Assembly: GCA_963854835.1 (NCBI GenBank)
Contig: OY978525.1
Location: forward strand, 89,357,807 to 89,421,806
Direction: 5' to 3'
Source of the DNA: Megamerina dolium
Lineage: Eukaryota > Arthropoda > Insecta > Diptera > Megamerinidae
DNA length: 64,000 bases
The translations under genes and the position numbers were made by a program. The notes beneath the pieces were generated by a model that was not told the DNA's origin, ran no database searches, and worked only from the letters and a program-made list of their open reading frames with translations. Of this stretch, positions 47,817-60,625 are shown piece by piece (within the stretch, counting starts at the first letter, position 1; the number at the start of each line of letters is the position of its first letter).

Positions 47817-49692
47817 TATACCCTGCATAATGCAATATGCATGGTATATTCATTTCGGTCAGATGTTTGTGTCCACTTGAAGGAATCTCCGGAGATATAG
47901 ACATGGATATATATTCGTGATCAGCGTCGATTAAATTTTCGATTTAACGATGTCCGTCCGTCCGTCCGTCCGTCCGTCTGTCTGTCACCTGGCTGGTTCG
48001 CACGATAACTTGAGTAAATATTGAGCTATTTCGATGAAATTTGGCATAAGTAATCTATGATCCAAGGGTACGGAGGGGATTGATATTGGGCATGATCGGT
48101 CAATAACCACGCCCACACCAAGCATTCAAAGCGACTAACCTCGAAATTTTCAAAATCTTTAACTTGCTATAACTCACACAATATACCACTTGGGACAACA
48201 ATATTTTGCACATAGAGTTATATTATACTACTATATAACCTCACCAAAAGTGGATGAGCCACGCCTACTTTCTAGCGTAGCTCCCATACAAAGTGTCTGT
48301 ACTTCTTTTAAATTGAAACTGCTGTAACTTCCACAATCTTCTGTCTAGAATAACCATAATTGACACTTAGATTAACACGGTAGTCGGAAATAATATGGCA
48401 GAAAATCAATGTGCCACGCCCACTCCTTTTTGGGTCTCCCATACAAAGTTGCGGAAATTAAAAAAAATGTTACCGGTTATAACTTGCAAACTATTCAGCG
48501 TAGAATAACGAGATTTAAGGTGTGGATTAGTATTGTACGAGCAACTAGGCTCACAGAAAATGGGCGCACCACGCCCAGTGTTTATCGTAGCACCCATACA
48601 AATTTTAAATTGAAACAGCTGTAACTTCGGCAATCTTCTGTCTAGAATAACCATAATTGACACTTAAATTAATATCGTAGTCGGCAAAAATCTGGCAGAA
48701 AATCAGTGTGCCACGCCCACTCCTTCATGGGTCTCCCATACAAAGTCGAGTGAATTAAACTAAAATTTTAAGCTCCATAGCTTACAAACCATTTAGCCTA
48801 GGACAACGAGACTTAGGGTATGGATTAGTATTGTACGAGCAACTAGGCTCACAGAAAATGGGCGCACCACGCCCAGTGTTTATCGTAGCCCCCATACAAA
48901 TTTTAAATTGAAACAGCTTTAACTTAGGCAATCTTATGTCTACAATAACCATAATTGACACTTAAATTAATATCGTAGTCGGAAATAATCTGGCGAAAAA
49001 TCAGTGTGCCACGCCCACTCCTTCATGGGTCTCCCATACAAAGTCGAGTGAATTAAACTAAAATTTTAAGCTCCATAGCTTACAAACCATTTAGCCTAGG
49101 ACAACGAGACTTAGGGTATGGATTAGTATTGTACGAGCAACTAGGCTCACAGAAAATGGGCGCACCACGCCCAGTGTTTATCGTAGCCCCCATACAAATT
49201 TTAAATTGAAACAGCTTTAACTTAGGCAATCTTATGTCTACAATAACCATAATTGACACTTAAATTAATATCGTAGTCGGAAATAATCTGGCGAAAAATC
49301 AGCGTACCACGCCCACTTCTTATTGGGGCTCCCATACAAAGTTGAGGAAATTAAACAAAAATGTTAACCACCATAACTTAGAAACTATTCAACGTAGGAC
49401 ACCAAATTTAAGGTGTGGATTAACATTGAAAAATTAATTGGATTTACTAGAAAGTGGTAAGCCACGCCCATTATTTATATAGCTCCCATACTAAGCCTCG
49501 GAATTATCTTAAAATCCTTTTACTTCGTCAAAGTCAACCATATTTCGGGTGTAAATTAGTAGTATATGCAAAAATTGTTTCTCGAAAAGTGGAAATAAAA
49601 GAAAAGTTGGATATTCGAGTAAACTTTTTATATATAAATCTACATATGCAGGGTATAGTTTGGTCGGCCCCAGCCGACTGTAAGGAGATTTT
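47817..49692 (+). mobile_element. mini-me/DINE-like element, copy 3 (expanded)
   Basis: Very similar to copy 1 along its length, with TATACCCTGCATA at the left, the GTCY tract (eight units from 47952), the inverted TATGCAGGGTATA and the 3' hairpin. It has ten monomer boxes instead of eight, because the two-monomer block 48711-49008 is followed by a nearly identical block 49009-49305 (298-base period). It ends directly against copy 4. The small frames 48406-48663 and 49454-49756 are repeat shadows. Confidence 0.9.
48711..49305 (+). repeat. 298-bp tandem duplication inside mini-me/DINE copy 3
   Basis: Two consecutive copies of a two-monomer block, almost base-for-base the same (both contain TCCTTCATGGGTCTCCCATA and GCTCCATAGCTTACAAACCA). 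Copy 1 has only one such block, so the duplication arose after the copies separated. Confidence 0.93.
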
Positions 49693-51588
49693 TATACCCT
49701 GCATAATGCAATATGCATGGTATATTCATTTCGGTCAGATGTTTGTGTCCACTTGAAGGAATCTCCGTAGATATAGACATAGATATATATTCGTGATCAG
49801 CGTCGATTAAATTTTCGATTTAACGATGTCCGTCCGTCCGTCCGTCTATCTGTCACCTGGCTGGTTCGCACGATAACTTGAGTAAATATTGAGCTATTTC
49901 GATGAAATTTGGCATAAGTAATCTATGATCCAAGGGTACGGAGGGAATTGATATTGGGCATGATCGGCCAATAACCACGCCCACACCGAGCATTCAAAGC
50001 GACTAACCTCGAAATTTTCAAAATCTTTAACTTGCTATAACTCACATAATATACCACTTGGGACAACAATATTTGGCACATAGACTTATATTATACTACT
50101 ATATAACCTTGCCAAAAGTCGCTGAGCCACGCCTACTTTTTAGCGTAGCTCTCATACAAAGTGTCTGTACTTCTTTTAAATTGAAACAGCTGTAACTTCT
50201 ACAATCTTCTGTCCAGAATAACCATAATTGACACTGAGATTAACATGGTAGTCGGAAATAATATGGCAGAAAATCAGTGTGCCACGCCCACTCGTTTTTG
50301 GGTCTCCCATACAAAGTTGCGGAAATTAAAAAATGTTACCGGTTATAACTTGCAAACTATTCAGCGTAGAATAACGAGATTTAAGGTGTGGATTAGTATT
50401 GTACGAGCAACTAGGCTCACAGAAAATGGGCGCATCACGCCCATTGTTTATCGTAGCCCCCATACAAATTTTAAATTGAAACAGCTGTAACTTCGGCAAT
50501 CTTCTGCCTAAAATAACCATAATTGACACTTAGATTAATATCGTAGTCGGCAAAAATCTGGCAGAAAATCAGTGTGCCACGCCCACTCCTTCATGAGTAT
50601 CCCATACAAAGTCAAGGGAATTAAACTAAAACTTTTAAGCTCCATAACTTACAAACCATTTAGCGTAGGACAACGAGATTTAAGGTATGGATAAGTATTG
50701 TACGAGCAACTAGGGTCATAGGAAATGGGCGCGTCATGCCCACTGTTTATTGCAGCCCTAATACAAAATGACTGAAATTCTTTTAAATTGAAACAGCTGT
50801 AACTTCGGCAATCTCCTGCCTAAAATAACCATAATTTACATTTACATTAATATCGTAGTCGGAAATAATCTGGCAGAAAATCAGTGTGCCACGCCCACTC
50901 CTTCATGAGTCTCCCATACAAAGTCGAGGGAATTAAGCTAAAACTTTTAAGCTCCATAACTTATAAACCATTTAGCGTAAAAGAACGAGATTTTAGGTGT
51001 GTATTAGTATTGTAGGAGCAACTAGACTCACAGGAAATGGACGCGCCACGCCCACTGTTGATAGTAGCCGCCATACAAAATGACCTAATTTCTTTTAAAT
51101 TGAAATAGCTGTAACTTCTGTATGCTTCTGTCTAGAACAATCTTAATTAACACTTAGGTTAATATGGTAGTCGGAAATAATCTGCCGAAAAATCAGCGTA
51201 CCATGCCCACTTCTTATTGGGGCTCCCATACAAAGTTGAGGAAATTAAACAAAAATGTTAACCACCATAACTTAGAAACTATTCAACGTAGGACACCAAA
51301 TTTAAGGTGTGGATTAACATTGAAAAATTAATTGGATTTACTAGAAAGTGGTAAGCCACGCCCACTTTTATATAGCTCCCATACTAAGCCTCGGAATTAT
51401 CTTGAAATCCTTTTACTTCGTGAAAGTCAACCACATTTCGGGTGTAAATTAGTAGTATATGCAAAAATTGTTTCTCGAAAACTGGAAATAAAAGAAAAGT
51501 TGGATATTCGAGTAAACTTTTTATATATAAATCTACATATGCAGGGTATAGTTTGGTCGGCCCCAGCCGACTGTAAGGAGATTTTTTT
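49693..51588 (+). mobile_element. mini-me/DINE-like element, copy 4, head-to-tail with copy 3
   Basis: Begins at TATACCCTGCATA immediately after the GATTT end of copy 3, with no spacer. About ten monomers, but its central ones differ from copy 3 (for example GGCGCGTCATGCCCACTG near 50730), so it is not a simple duplicate of copy 3. GTCY tract of about five units at 49828. Ends with the 3' hairpin and GTAAGGAGATTTTT. Confidence 0.9.
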
Positions 51589-52734
51589 CTTTCTCTTTTG
51601 ACACATACGTACATAAGTATGAGTGTAAGTGATCATAATGTTGGTATTTTTTCTTCGTAAGAATTATGATGAAGATGATCTTTTGTCACTTCGAATGCAT
51701 AACATAGGATGTCAATGTTTTATAGTATTAATGGTATACTACTGTAATTAACCTTGAACTACTCTCAAGTGGTTTTTAGACCGATGCACACATATTTGGC
51801 ATTATCATCTCCAAAGTACTTTAGGCGAGATTCTCCTTCAGCCTTTTGTGATCATGACGATTTCGACAGTTTCAGAAGCTTCATTTGGTAAATGTGCACC
51901 ACTGTGACAACATAACATGACAATTAGTGCATTAAAGTTCAAATGATGAAACATGCTTCTATAAGGAAATCCAAAAAGAAAGATCTGACTCTAGCCTAAT
52001 CGTTATACTTTTTAAGTTTAACACAATATCAGCATTGCTACTCTATTGCAGTAGCCTAAGTAATTTATTACATTTTGATAAGGGTCTATAGAAGATATTT
52101 CCACTTCCCTGTTCGAAGCTGTTTTTGTTTATGTGGATTTTTTCCCCAAAGGCCGATTGAAAAGCTTGTTATAACGATTGATGCAAACTGCCACCAGCAA
52201 GCGTTATGAAATTCTTTTAGAAGCCAGCACTTGCATTTGAAACTACTGCTAGCGCAACTTGTTACTTGGTATATTTTCGTAAACCATAGTGTAAACATTT
52301 TTTAGTCCTACACACTCCTTGAAGTTTAGATCAAAAAACAAAAGTGACACTGAATATTCCAAGTTCATAATAATGATAATATTAGTATTGCAGATTAAGA
52401 AGGCCACATGATGGACTAAACATGGTTGCAGGTTGACAAGAACTAAAACCGTTATCTAAAAACCGAACACAATGAAGAACGGTAATTATTGTTGTCCTAT
52501 GTCTCAAGGAGGGTTCAAGGAAACAATTTTTTGCATAATGCTGTTATTGTACATATTTTATAAGCCTTTCGAATGACTTCACACCTACTGAATAGATGTT
52601 TTCTAGGCATATGGTTAGAAAAGAATTCGATATGCAGTCTATAGAAATATTGATTTTGGGATGATTAGGTTCTTGGTTGGTCTTAATCTAATTGTTTACT
52701 AATTTTTTGAAGAGATTTCAACAATTAGCTTATT
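51589..52734. other. intronic DNA, nothing recognised
   Basis: No gene or recurrent repeat family seen. Confidence 0.5.
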
Positions 52735-52746
52735 ACCTGATAGATA

Positions 52747-53102
52747 AAAAAAAAATAAATATGGTGCTCTTAAAGCCCCAAAGGGCTCATTGGCCGAGCT
52801 TCTCTTCCATTACTGTTGTGCATCTTAAATTTGGACAGTATTAGAAGGGACCTACTTATTTTAGCCGGTTCCGAACGGCAGAACACTTGTAACATCACTT
52901 TTTCTGAGCTTTGTCACAGAGTTCTTTAAGAAGCTTTTTCATGGCAAGTTGTTACTGTCGGAAGAATTGCCAGTTGCTTGCCGACAGGTGGGTACCATTC
53001 GAAAGAAAAATCTTATCGATATTAAATTTGTTATGCATCAGCCGGGGATTGAACCACGACCTACAGATCAGAAGGCGACCACACTAACCACTGAGCTACG
53101 GC
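52747..53102 (-). mobile_element. tRNA-headed SINE, copy 8
   Basis: Full-length reversed copy between perfect 12-base target duplications ACCTGATAGATA (52735-52746 and 53103-53114). The A-rich run at the left is the 3' tail. Common subfamily, very similar to copies 4 and 10. Confidence 0.95.
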
Positions 53103-53156
53103 ACCTGATAGATACCTGCCATATTTCCATAAAAAATAAAAATGAAATAAATGTGT

Positions 53157-53390
53157 AGCACTTATAGGCCTCGAAGGGCCGAGCTTCTCTTCCAGAACTC
53201 TTGTGCGTGTTAAATATGTGGGCAATATTAGAAGGGGCCTACCTATATTAGCATATTGCGACCGGAAGAACCGTTGTGGCATCACTTTTTCTGAGCTTTA
53301 TCACAGAGCTATTTTAGAAGCATTTTCATGGGATTGAACCCACGACCTACACCTCAGAATGCCAACGCACTAACCACGTAGTATACGTAG
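53157..53390 (-). mobile_element. tRNA-headed SINE, copy 9, internally deleted
   Basis: Reversed. The body from the tail (GCACTTATAGGCCTCGAAGG) to AAGCATTTTCATGG is joined directly to the head (GATTGAACCCACGACC), losing the GGTACCCACCTGTCGGC segment. Its tail variant matches the orphan fragment at 39866. Only about 43 bases separate it from copy 8. Confidence 0.87.
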
Positions 53391-55569
53391 CATAAAATTG
53401 TACCCGAAAAATGGGGAAATAACATATCAAATCGGTGTATATCAACAATTATATTCCAAAGTTGACAAAGCCAATATCTTACTCTGCGCTCTACTCCAAG
53501 CATTTTTAATATGAATTGTATTTACAAAACTTTGTGTTTTGCTTAATTAGGTATACAACCATTCATAATTACGAATCCAAACTCGATGATTTAGTTTATT
53601 TGTTATAGTCTAGATTGATATTTCCCTTTTACTTCTTGTACTTAATTATTATTGTCCAGTCATCAATACAGAGGGTTAATGATGCCCAGACATAAATGTT
53701 TAAATTCACATAGTAGCAAGCTATTGATGAAAATCCAGTTTTCGACTTTTCATTTATTTTCTACAATATCACACCTAAGAACATATTTTATGTACATACA
53801 AACTTGTTAATCACGACTCTGGAGCAATCGATGTGGTTGTCATCACTTTTATATGATGATTATTCATGCATTTACACACATACATATATTAAAATTTACC
53901 TATATATGTATATTCATTCCACACGATAATATCACACTACAATACCGACTGTAACTGTACACAAGAAGTATCTTGAAGAACGTCGCAATTGCTATGCTAG
54001 TCATGGCCAACATTAGCAAGCTTTGGTGGCAGCTCAAAAGTAAAAACAACAACTCTCTATGAAACACCTGAAATGTGAAAAGAACTACTAAAAGTCTTTT
54101 TTCTTAAATAAACCGCGAAAAATCACGCCACACAATAAACGTTTGTTTAACGCTTGCGCATGACTTCTATGTATAGTACGAGTATATATTTACGTATGTA
54201 AGAATTTATGTCTATTCGTAGTTTTTTGCTTTACTCTAGCGATCGTGATGTTATTAAATATATTTAGGAGCTCTTCTTCTAGATCTATGCATTATGTTTC
54301 TTTTCTATTTAATCAATTTTACATGTTTTCATAGATCATTAAAAATTCATGGAGTAACAAATAATAATTGAAATTTTAATTATAAAAATCATATTTGTGC
54401 AAATTGTACTCCATTTGTGTGTACCAAAAATGGTTAATCATTCACATTCAATGCGTCTCGAGAGGGAGCAGTGCATAATAACGCAATGTGAGGATGATGA
54501 TGACGTTGTTGCTGCCTCAGTGTGCTAATGAACAGTAGCCGCATTCGGTGTTATGTGTAAAAATTAGCACTTGTCTGGCAAGTTGAATTTTATGAATCTT
54601 CATATTTTAGTTTATTTTATAATATAATCTTTCTTTCGCTCACATACTATGTAGTACATGAATTCTCTTTACTGTGTGTTGAATCGATGAAACAAGCATA
54701 AAATGTATGCGCACGCATGCGCATTTGTTTTGCGAATGTGCAACAAACTGTGTATTTACAAAAGTTTAAAAATTTCTTAATATGTAGCACCTATTAAGTA
54801 TAGTCATTTGTTGCAATTGGTGTGGTTTGCGCTCATGGTCACCAGCTATGTAATTCACTTTCAAGTACTTGTAGAAAATAAGGATTTTTTTATGAAGAAA
54901 TAATAATACTCCATAATTTATCGTAATTTTTTCCTCATTTATTATTATCATTCACTTTTTAGTCAAGCTCAAAACCGAGAACCTGTGAGTTTTATCATTA
55001 ATATCAAATTAATACATTTCTGCTTGGTTAGGCGACCATCACAATTCAATTCAAAGTAATACTTCGTATTGATGCAAAGGATATTTAAGAGACCAAGGTG
55101 GTTGCATATTTGAAATCACCCGGTGCGGTCCAATCTCGTTTATAGCGTATGTACATATGTGAGTCAGTAACGTTAAGAACACGTTTATAGGTGCATGCAT
55201 ATATCGTGTATATATACTTATGTATGTATTCCATTCTCTTAGAAGTTGACCGAACATCATCTTTTCAGAAGATTACCGAATTTTTAACAAGTCAATTTTC
55301 AAAACAATAAAAATCATTGATGCCACTGGTTTATGAGTATTTTAGTAATGTCTTTACTCAAATTTGTATTGTTGTTGTGTAATTTTCATAAGGCTATTTG
55401 AAAAATTTGGTGAATTTTTAAATAAAATCATTCTGTAAGTATCAACTCTCCAAAGGGCTAATTTTTGCTACGATAAGGTTTCCATAATATTACAATCATA
55501 AAGGCATGAGTCTTTGATTATGTTATATTATACACATATCCAGCATATATGTACAATTTGTACTCGGTG
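53391..55569. other. intronic AT-rich DNA, nothing recognised
   Basis: No gene or recurrent family. A short palindromic stretch GCGCACGCATGCGC lies near 54710. Confidence 0.5.
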
Positions 55570-56195
55570 GTATCCCCAATTCGTTAGTTCCGCGAGTCCA
55601 TTCAAAAAAAGCCGCACGACTACATTTGGTTCATCTCATTTGGTTCATATCATTTGAAAACGCGGACAATTTAGAGAATGTGTTTAAGCGTTTCGTCTCT
55701 GTTCGTAATACAACTCCCGCAAAATTCTCTGTAAGGGGATCCATACCTTATGACCATTAGACCTATGATATAATCTTCGAAGATATTCCTTGCTAAGTAT
55801 TAGGAAAATGTTAGTTTTCCTTGATTTAGTTCATATTAGGAGATGTTCGACATCTAGTAGTAAGACTCCACTTCACCAAATACCTATCATCTATGGCTGG
55901 TTTGATGGTTCTGATCCATGTCGGACGGATTCAAGAACAGCCAATAATGTGCTGTCGAAACGAACGTGTCAATTCTCTGCAGTGCTCAACACACTTCGAT
56001 ATCACCGTTTTAGCAGCTAGTGCCTTGATCGGACGCTTATCTAATCCACCAAGTCTATTAAAGGAGGAAGTTATTTCCACTGGTAAGGTATTTAGGATCC
56101 TTGAGGAACAGCACACCTCCACACCTCTAATATTGTCATCTCTTGATGGACTTTTGACTCGACTATGTAGATGTAGACTGAAAAACGTCAAATGA
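55570..56195 (-). mobile_element. possible Jockey-like RNase H / C-terminal remnant
   Basis: On the - strand, 56191-55931 includes IKALAAKTVISKCVEHCREL, resembling the D-S-Q-A-A-I-K-A-L ... region of Jockey-type RNase H domains, though the catalytic Asp-Ser-Gln is not preserved. Further on (about 55770-55680, another frame) is YGSPYREFCGSCITNRDETL followed by KHIL, resembling the C-terminal C-x2-C ... H-x4-C region of Jockey elements. Frames are broken in several places. Family is a moderate inference. Confidence 0.45.
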
Positions 56196-56251
56196 ATACA
56201 ATTTATTGTGTGAAACGTTCAAAATTACTTTTAATATAAATGGAATAGTGG

Positions 56252-56616
56252 GTGCCGTAGCTCAGTGGTTAGTGTGTTCGCCTTCTGATCTGTAGGTCGT
56301 GGTTCAATACCCGGCTGATGCATAACAAATTTAATATCGAAAAGATTTTTCTTTCGAACGGTACCCACCTGTCGGCAAGCAATTGGCAATTCTTCCGTCA
56401 GTAACAACTTGCCATGAAAAAGCTTCTAAAAAGAACTCTGTGAAAAAGCTCAGAAAAAGTGATGTCACAAGTGTTCTGCCGTTCGGAACCGGCTAAAATA
56501 AGTAGGTCCATTCTAATACTGTCCAAAATTTAAGACGCACAACAGTAATGGAAGAGAAGCTCGGCCAATGAGCCCTTTAGGGCTTTAAGTGCCACATATT
56601 TATTTTTTTTATTTTT
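56252..56616 (+). mobile_element. tRNA-headed SINE, copy 10
   Basis: Full-length common subfamily. Near-perfect target duplication TATAAATGGAATA (56235-56247) versus TATAAATAGAATA (56617-56629). Head GTGCCGTAGCTCAGTGGTTA; tail GGGCTTTAAGTGCCACATAT plus T run. Confidence 0.93.
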
Positions 56617-58649
56617 TATAAATAGAATATATTTTCAATAGAAACCATCATTGATTCAATAACAACATATACCAATGTTGTTCACCTACAACTTATGTGC
56701 AACTTATATGCCATAAGGTAGAAGAGTTTGCAGTGCATTTTCTACTTCCAATGAGTGACAATAGAGTTTGTGTCTTTGTTGTTTGAATTATTGATTACAA
56801 TAATACCCATACAAGCGCCCATTACTATGCATAAATTTAAATTAAGGCTTTGGTATCAATGCCCATGTACTTGTGTACACTATATTGTTGGTGTACATAC
56901 GCAAAAGACGACAGAGACATCTTTCGTCTTTCGATCGAACTTTATTGCTTGTGTAAGTGCTTATACTATCGATATGTATGTGTACACATGTGTGTATCAA
57001 TGTTCGCTGGTGTGTCAGTTTCGTGAGTTCGCATCTACCAGCGATGAGTAAATGTTTAATTTTAGTTAAAAGTTAAAAGGAAAAACAAAAATTGAAACAA
57101 ACCCCAAAAAACAGATATACACACATACACACCCAGAAAAACAACAACAACATGCCAATAATGAAATTCAAATATTTCATATGTATGTGTGATAACACAT
57201 ACCTGAGAACGTGTTTGTATTTGGACTTGAATTACATTTTTATGGCTATTATGTTGTTGTTGTAATTGTTGTTATTTGGTATCTTTCAGTGAGTAAATGC
57301 ATCCATCACATATATGTGTTAAAAAATTTCAACTTATTGTAGTTGTTGCTGTTGCTGCTCATGCTGTTATTGTCTCTGCTTCTTCTGCTACTACTACTAC
57401 TGTTGCTGACTTTATTTTAATATCTGTTGCTGTGACTGTTGCTGCTGTCTCTACATCTTGTTTACTCTGATGATGTTGTTATTGTTGTTGTTACTATTTG
57501 TGTTTGTTTTAAGTTGTCGTCATCGTTGTTGTATCGATCGTCTATCGTTATTTGCTAGTATTGCTGCTGTTGTTGTTTACCTGCGATTTTTATTGTTAGC
57601 GCTTAAATCGTATGTTAATGTTACTGTCCTTATTTGTATTTGCGTATGATTTCTTGTTGCTATTGTTGTTGCTGTTATTATTAATATTGATATTATCCAA
57701 TGTGTGTATCCACATATGTATACGACATTCATATATACCATAAGCCTTCCATTCCAGCCATGTTTTAGTATGAAATCAAGCTTCTCTACTTTACACTTTA
57801 CACTCGACCAACATTTAGCAGAGATCACACATCACACTCATATAACATAATCATACGAGTATCTCATTCAATTACAACAACAACTTTCAACAACTATTAC
57901 TGCTGTTGTTGCTCTTATTCAATTTGCCATTCACAAATTCACGCTTGAAGCCTTTTTTACTTTTTTGAATTTTCCACATGTTCGTTTGTGTATTTAGATG
58001 TAGACACGTTGTTGTCTGCGTTTTATGATCATTTTTTTTTCATTCGCTTACAAATTTGTTGTTACCATTGACAGGTTGTTGAAAAATTCAAGTTGCCCGA
58101 TCGGTTCAGTTTACTGTACTATGTGGCATACGATACACGTTGTGAAAATATATAGATAGGATATATGTACAATTTCCAAGTGACTGAAGCATTGCAAAAT
58201 CAATTGACTTTCAATTCTTTTGACATAATCATAATTTTTTTCTTTTACAATTCAAATGAAATTAACACGCGAATGATACTCTGATGAGCATTTCTAATGA
58301 TATTTGTGATTAAAATATCGAATTTTTATGACATCAAATTATGATTGTTTGTTCTTGTACATAAATTAGTGTTGTAAAATTATGCATAAAATGTTATAAA
58401 ATCGAAAACAGTTTCTCTATGAAAATACATGACGTTTTATTGAGATAATATAAATCATATAAAAAATCGGTAATTGGTATTTTGAAAACATATTTAGTTC
58501 ATACTGATAGCGAAAGTCTTTCGTAATCAAATAATAGTATACAGCCACACGAAAAAAGTAAACATTCTTGTGTCCTCAACTGATTTTCGGAACATACTTT
58601 AATCCTAAATTGGCTTCCTAGAGAGACTTCCTTATAAAATTGATGTTTT
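56617..58649. other. intronic DNA with GTT/GCT triplet-rich tracts
   Basis: The stretch 57343-57680 is rich in GTTGTT, GCTGTT and ACTACT runs, a CAA/CAG-type tract on the other strand. Frames across it (for example 57458-57649) are Leu/Val-rich low complexity and not supported as genes. Confidence 0.55.
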
Positions 58650-59565
58650 TATATCCTGCATAATGCAATATGCAAGATATATTCATTTCGGTCAGATGTT
58701 TGTAACCACTTGAAGGAATATCCGGAGATATATTCGTGATCAGCGTCGCTTAACTTTTCGATTTAACGATGTTCGTCCGTCCGTCCGTCCGTCTGTCACC
58801 TTGCTGGTTCGCACGATAACTTGAGCAAATATTGAGTTATTTTAACGAAATTTGGCATAAGTAACCTATGATCCAAGAGTACGGAGGGGATTGATATTGG
58901 GCATGATCGGTCAATAGCCACGCCCACACTAAGCATTCAAAGCGACCAACCTCGGAATTTTCAAAATTTTTAATTTGCTATAACTCACTTAATATACCAT
59001 CTGGGACAACAATATTTGGCATATAGAGTTACATTACACTACCACATAACCTTGCCAAAAATCGGCCAGCCACGCCTACTTTTTATAGTAGCTCCCATAC
59101 AAAATGACCGAATTTCTATTTGAAAGAGCTGTAACTTCTGCAATCTTCTGTCTAGAATAACCATAATTGACATTTAGATTAATATGATAGTTGGAGATAA
59201 CCTGCAAAAAAATCAGCGTACGACGCCTACTTCTTATTGTGGCTCCCATACCAAGTTGCGAAAATTAAAAAAATCTAAACCGCATTAACTTACGAACTAT
59301 TGAAAGTAGGACAACCAAATTTAAGGTGTGGATTAATATAGTAAAATTAATTAGATTTACAGTGAAGAGGTAAACCACGCCCACTTTTTATATAGCTTCC
59401 CTACTAAGCCTCGGAATTATCTTAAAAACCTCCTTTAAATTATCTCCCCCCATAAGTTACAAAGTACTTCGCAAAGTCAACCATATTTCGGGTGTAAATT
59501 AGTATTATATGAAAAATTGTTTCTCAAAAAGTGGAAATAGAAGAAAAAGATGGATATTCCCGCAA

Positions 59566-59642
<77 letters not shown>

Positions 59643-59691
59643 ACATATGCAGGGTATAATTTAGTCGGGCCCAGCCGACTGTAAGGTGATT
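58650..59691 (+). mobile_element. mini-me/DINE-like element, copy 5, with (TA)n expansion
   Basis: Left end TATATCCTGCATAATGC (one change from the other copies). GTCY tract of five to six units at 58771. Four monomers (boxes near 58919, 59069, 59221 and 59376, spaced 150-155 bases). The right subterminal repeat TATGCAGGGTATA and a hairpin with one changed base (GTCGGGCCCAGCCGAC) remain. The short TATATATAAAT of other copies has grown to a 71-base (TA)n here. Confidence 0.87.
59570..59640. repeat. (TA)n microsatellite inside mini-me/DINE copy 5
   Basis: Uninterrupted alternating TA over 71 bases, at the TA-rich spot that is only about 11 bases long in copies 1, 3 and 4. Confidence 0.96.
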
Positions 59692-60625
59692 TGTTTTTTT
59701 ATAAATTCGCTACTACTTCTACCAAGGTGCCATTAGCGGGGTCAAGTATTTAAGGGCTCCACATTAATGTTAATTACTCCATGCTCCGTAGGGATGCTTC
59801 CCAAAAAATGAAATTAGTTGTATATGAAAGGTGTCCATTAATTCCAGAAATCGTCCAAAATATTGTAAAATGTATATATAAACGATCCACTTTATTTTTT
59901 TCCCCTAAAATTTAAGTTGGCTTCTAACAATATTGCTTATTATGAAATAATCAAAATTCAAAAATAAAATAATTCAACAAAAATCAACCATTACTGATCT
60001 TAGTGCTCAAAATATTGACACATTGGTGCCACGGTGAAGGTTAATGTTAAAGAGCTACATTTTTAATAACGTTTAACTTATTGAATAGTTTAATCGATAT
60101 GCTTATTTAATAACAGTACTTATTATTATTGTACTGCAAACCGAAGTACCCAAAATGCTTACGAATCTGTAATACGTGTCATATTTGTGTGAAATGCTGT
60201 TGGAATAAAATGTTTTGAGAAGGTAGCTTTATTTTCCATTCCGAGCCATAGATCAGTTTCATAGAGAATATATAGACAGTGATAATTGTAACAAGAAGAT
60301 AAATATTGGACAAAAAATTTTATCTGCTTGCTAACAAAATCGCCTGGAAGTATTTATTTGTCACATTAAAACAATTCAACACCATTTTACAGAGTTGCTT
60401 ATCAGCACAAAACGACAATTTCGACATTGAAAAACCTTTTCTTGGACTACAATCTGTTTTGCTTTGTCATACAGCTACTACAAAAAATCTGTCAAAGATC
60501 AAATCAACATTACTGGACGTTAGTGGATAGTTAGAGTCAAGATTTTTCTACCAAAAAGGATTAACCAAAGAACAGATTAAAAGAAAATGCTTTAGCTTAG
60601 TAGAAGCCATATAAAAACGACTACG
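59692..60625. other. intronic DNA, nothing recognised
   Basis: The frame at 60306-60530 (74 codons) has no recognised domain. Confidence 0.45.

Noticed and set aside
48414..49461. Regular ~150-bp repeats that might suggest a CRISPR-like or satellite locus
   Set aside because: Units are diverged throughout, with no constant repeat and variable spacer pattern, and they lie inside an element with defined ends that recurs five times. Eukaryotic context excludes CRISPR.
57343..57680. Coding polyglutamine (opa-type) exon
   Set aside because: GTT/GCT triplets are interrupted by stops in the CAA/CAG direction and there are no flanking splice signals.
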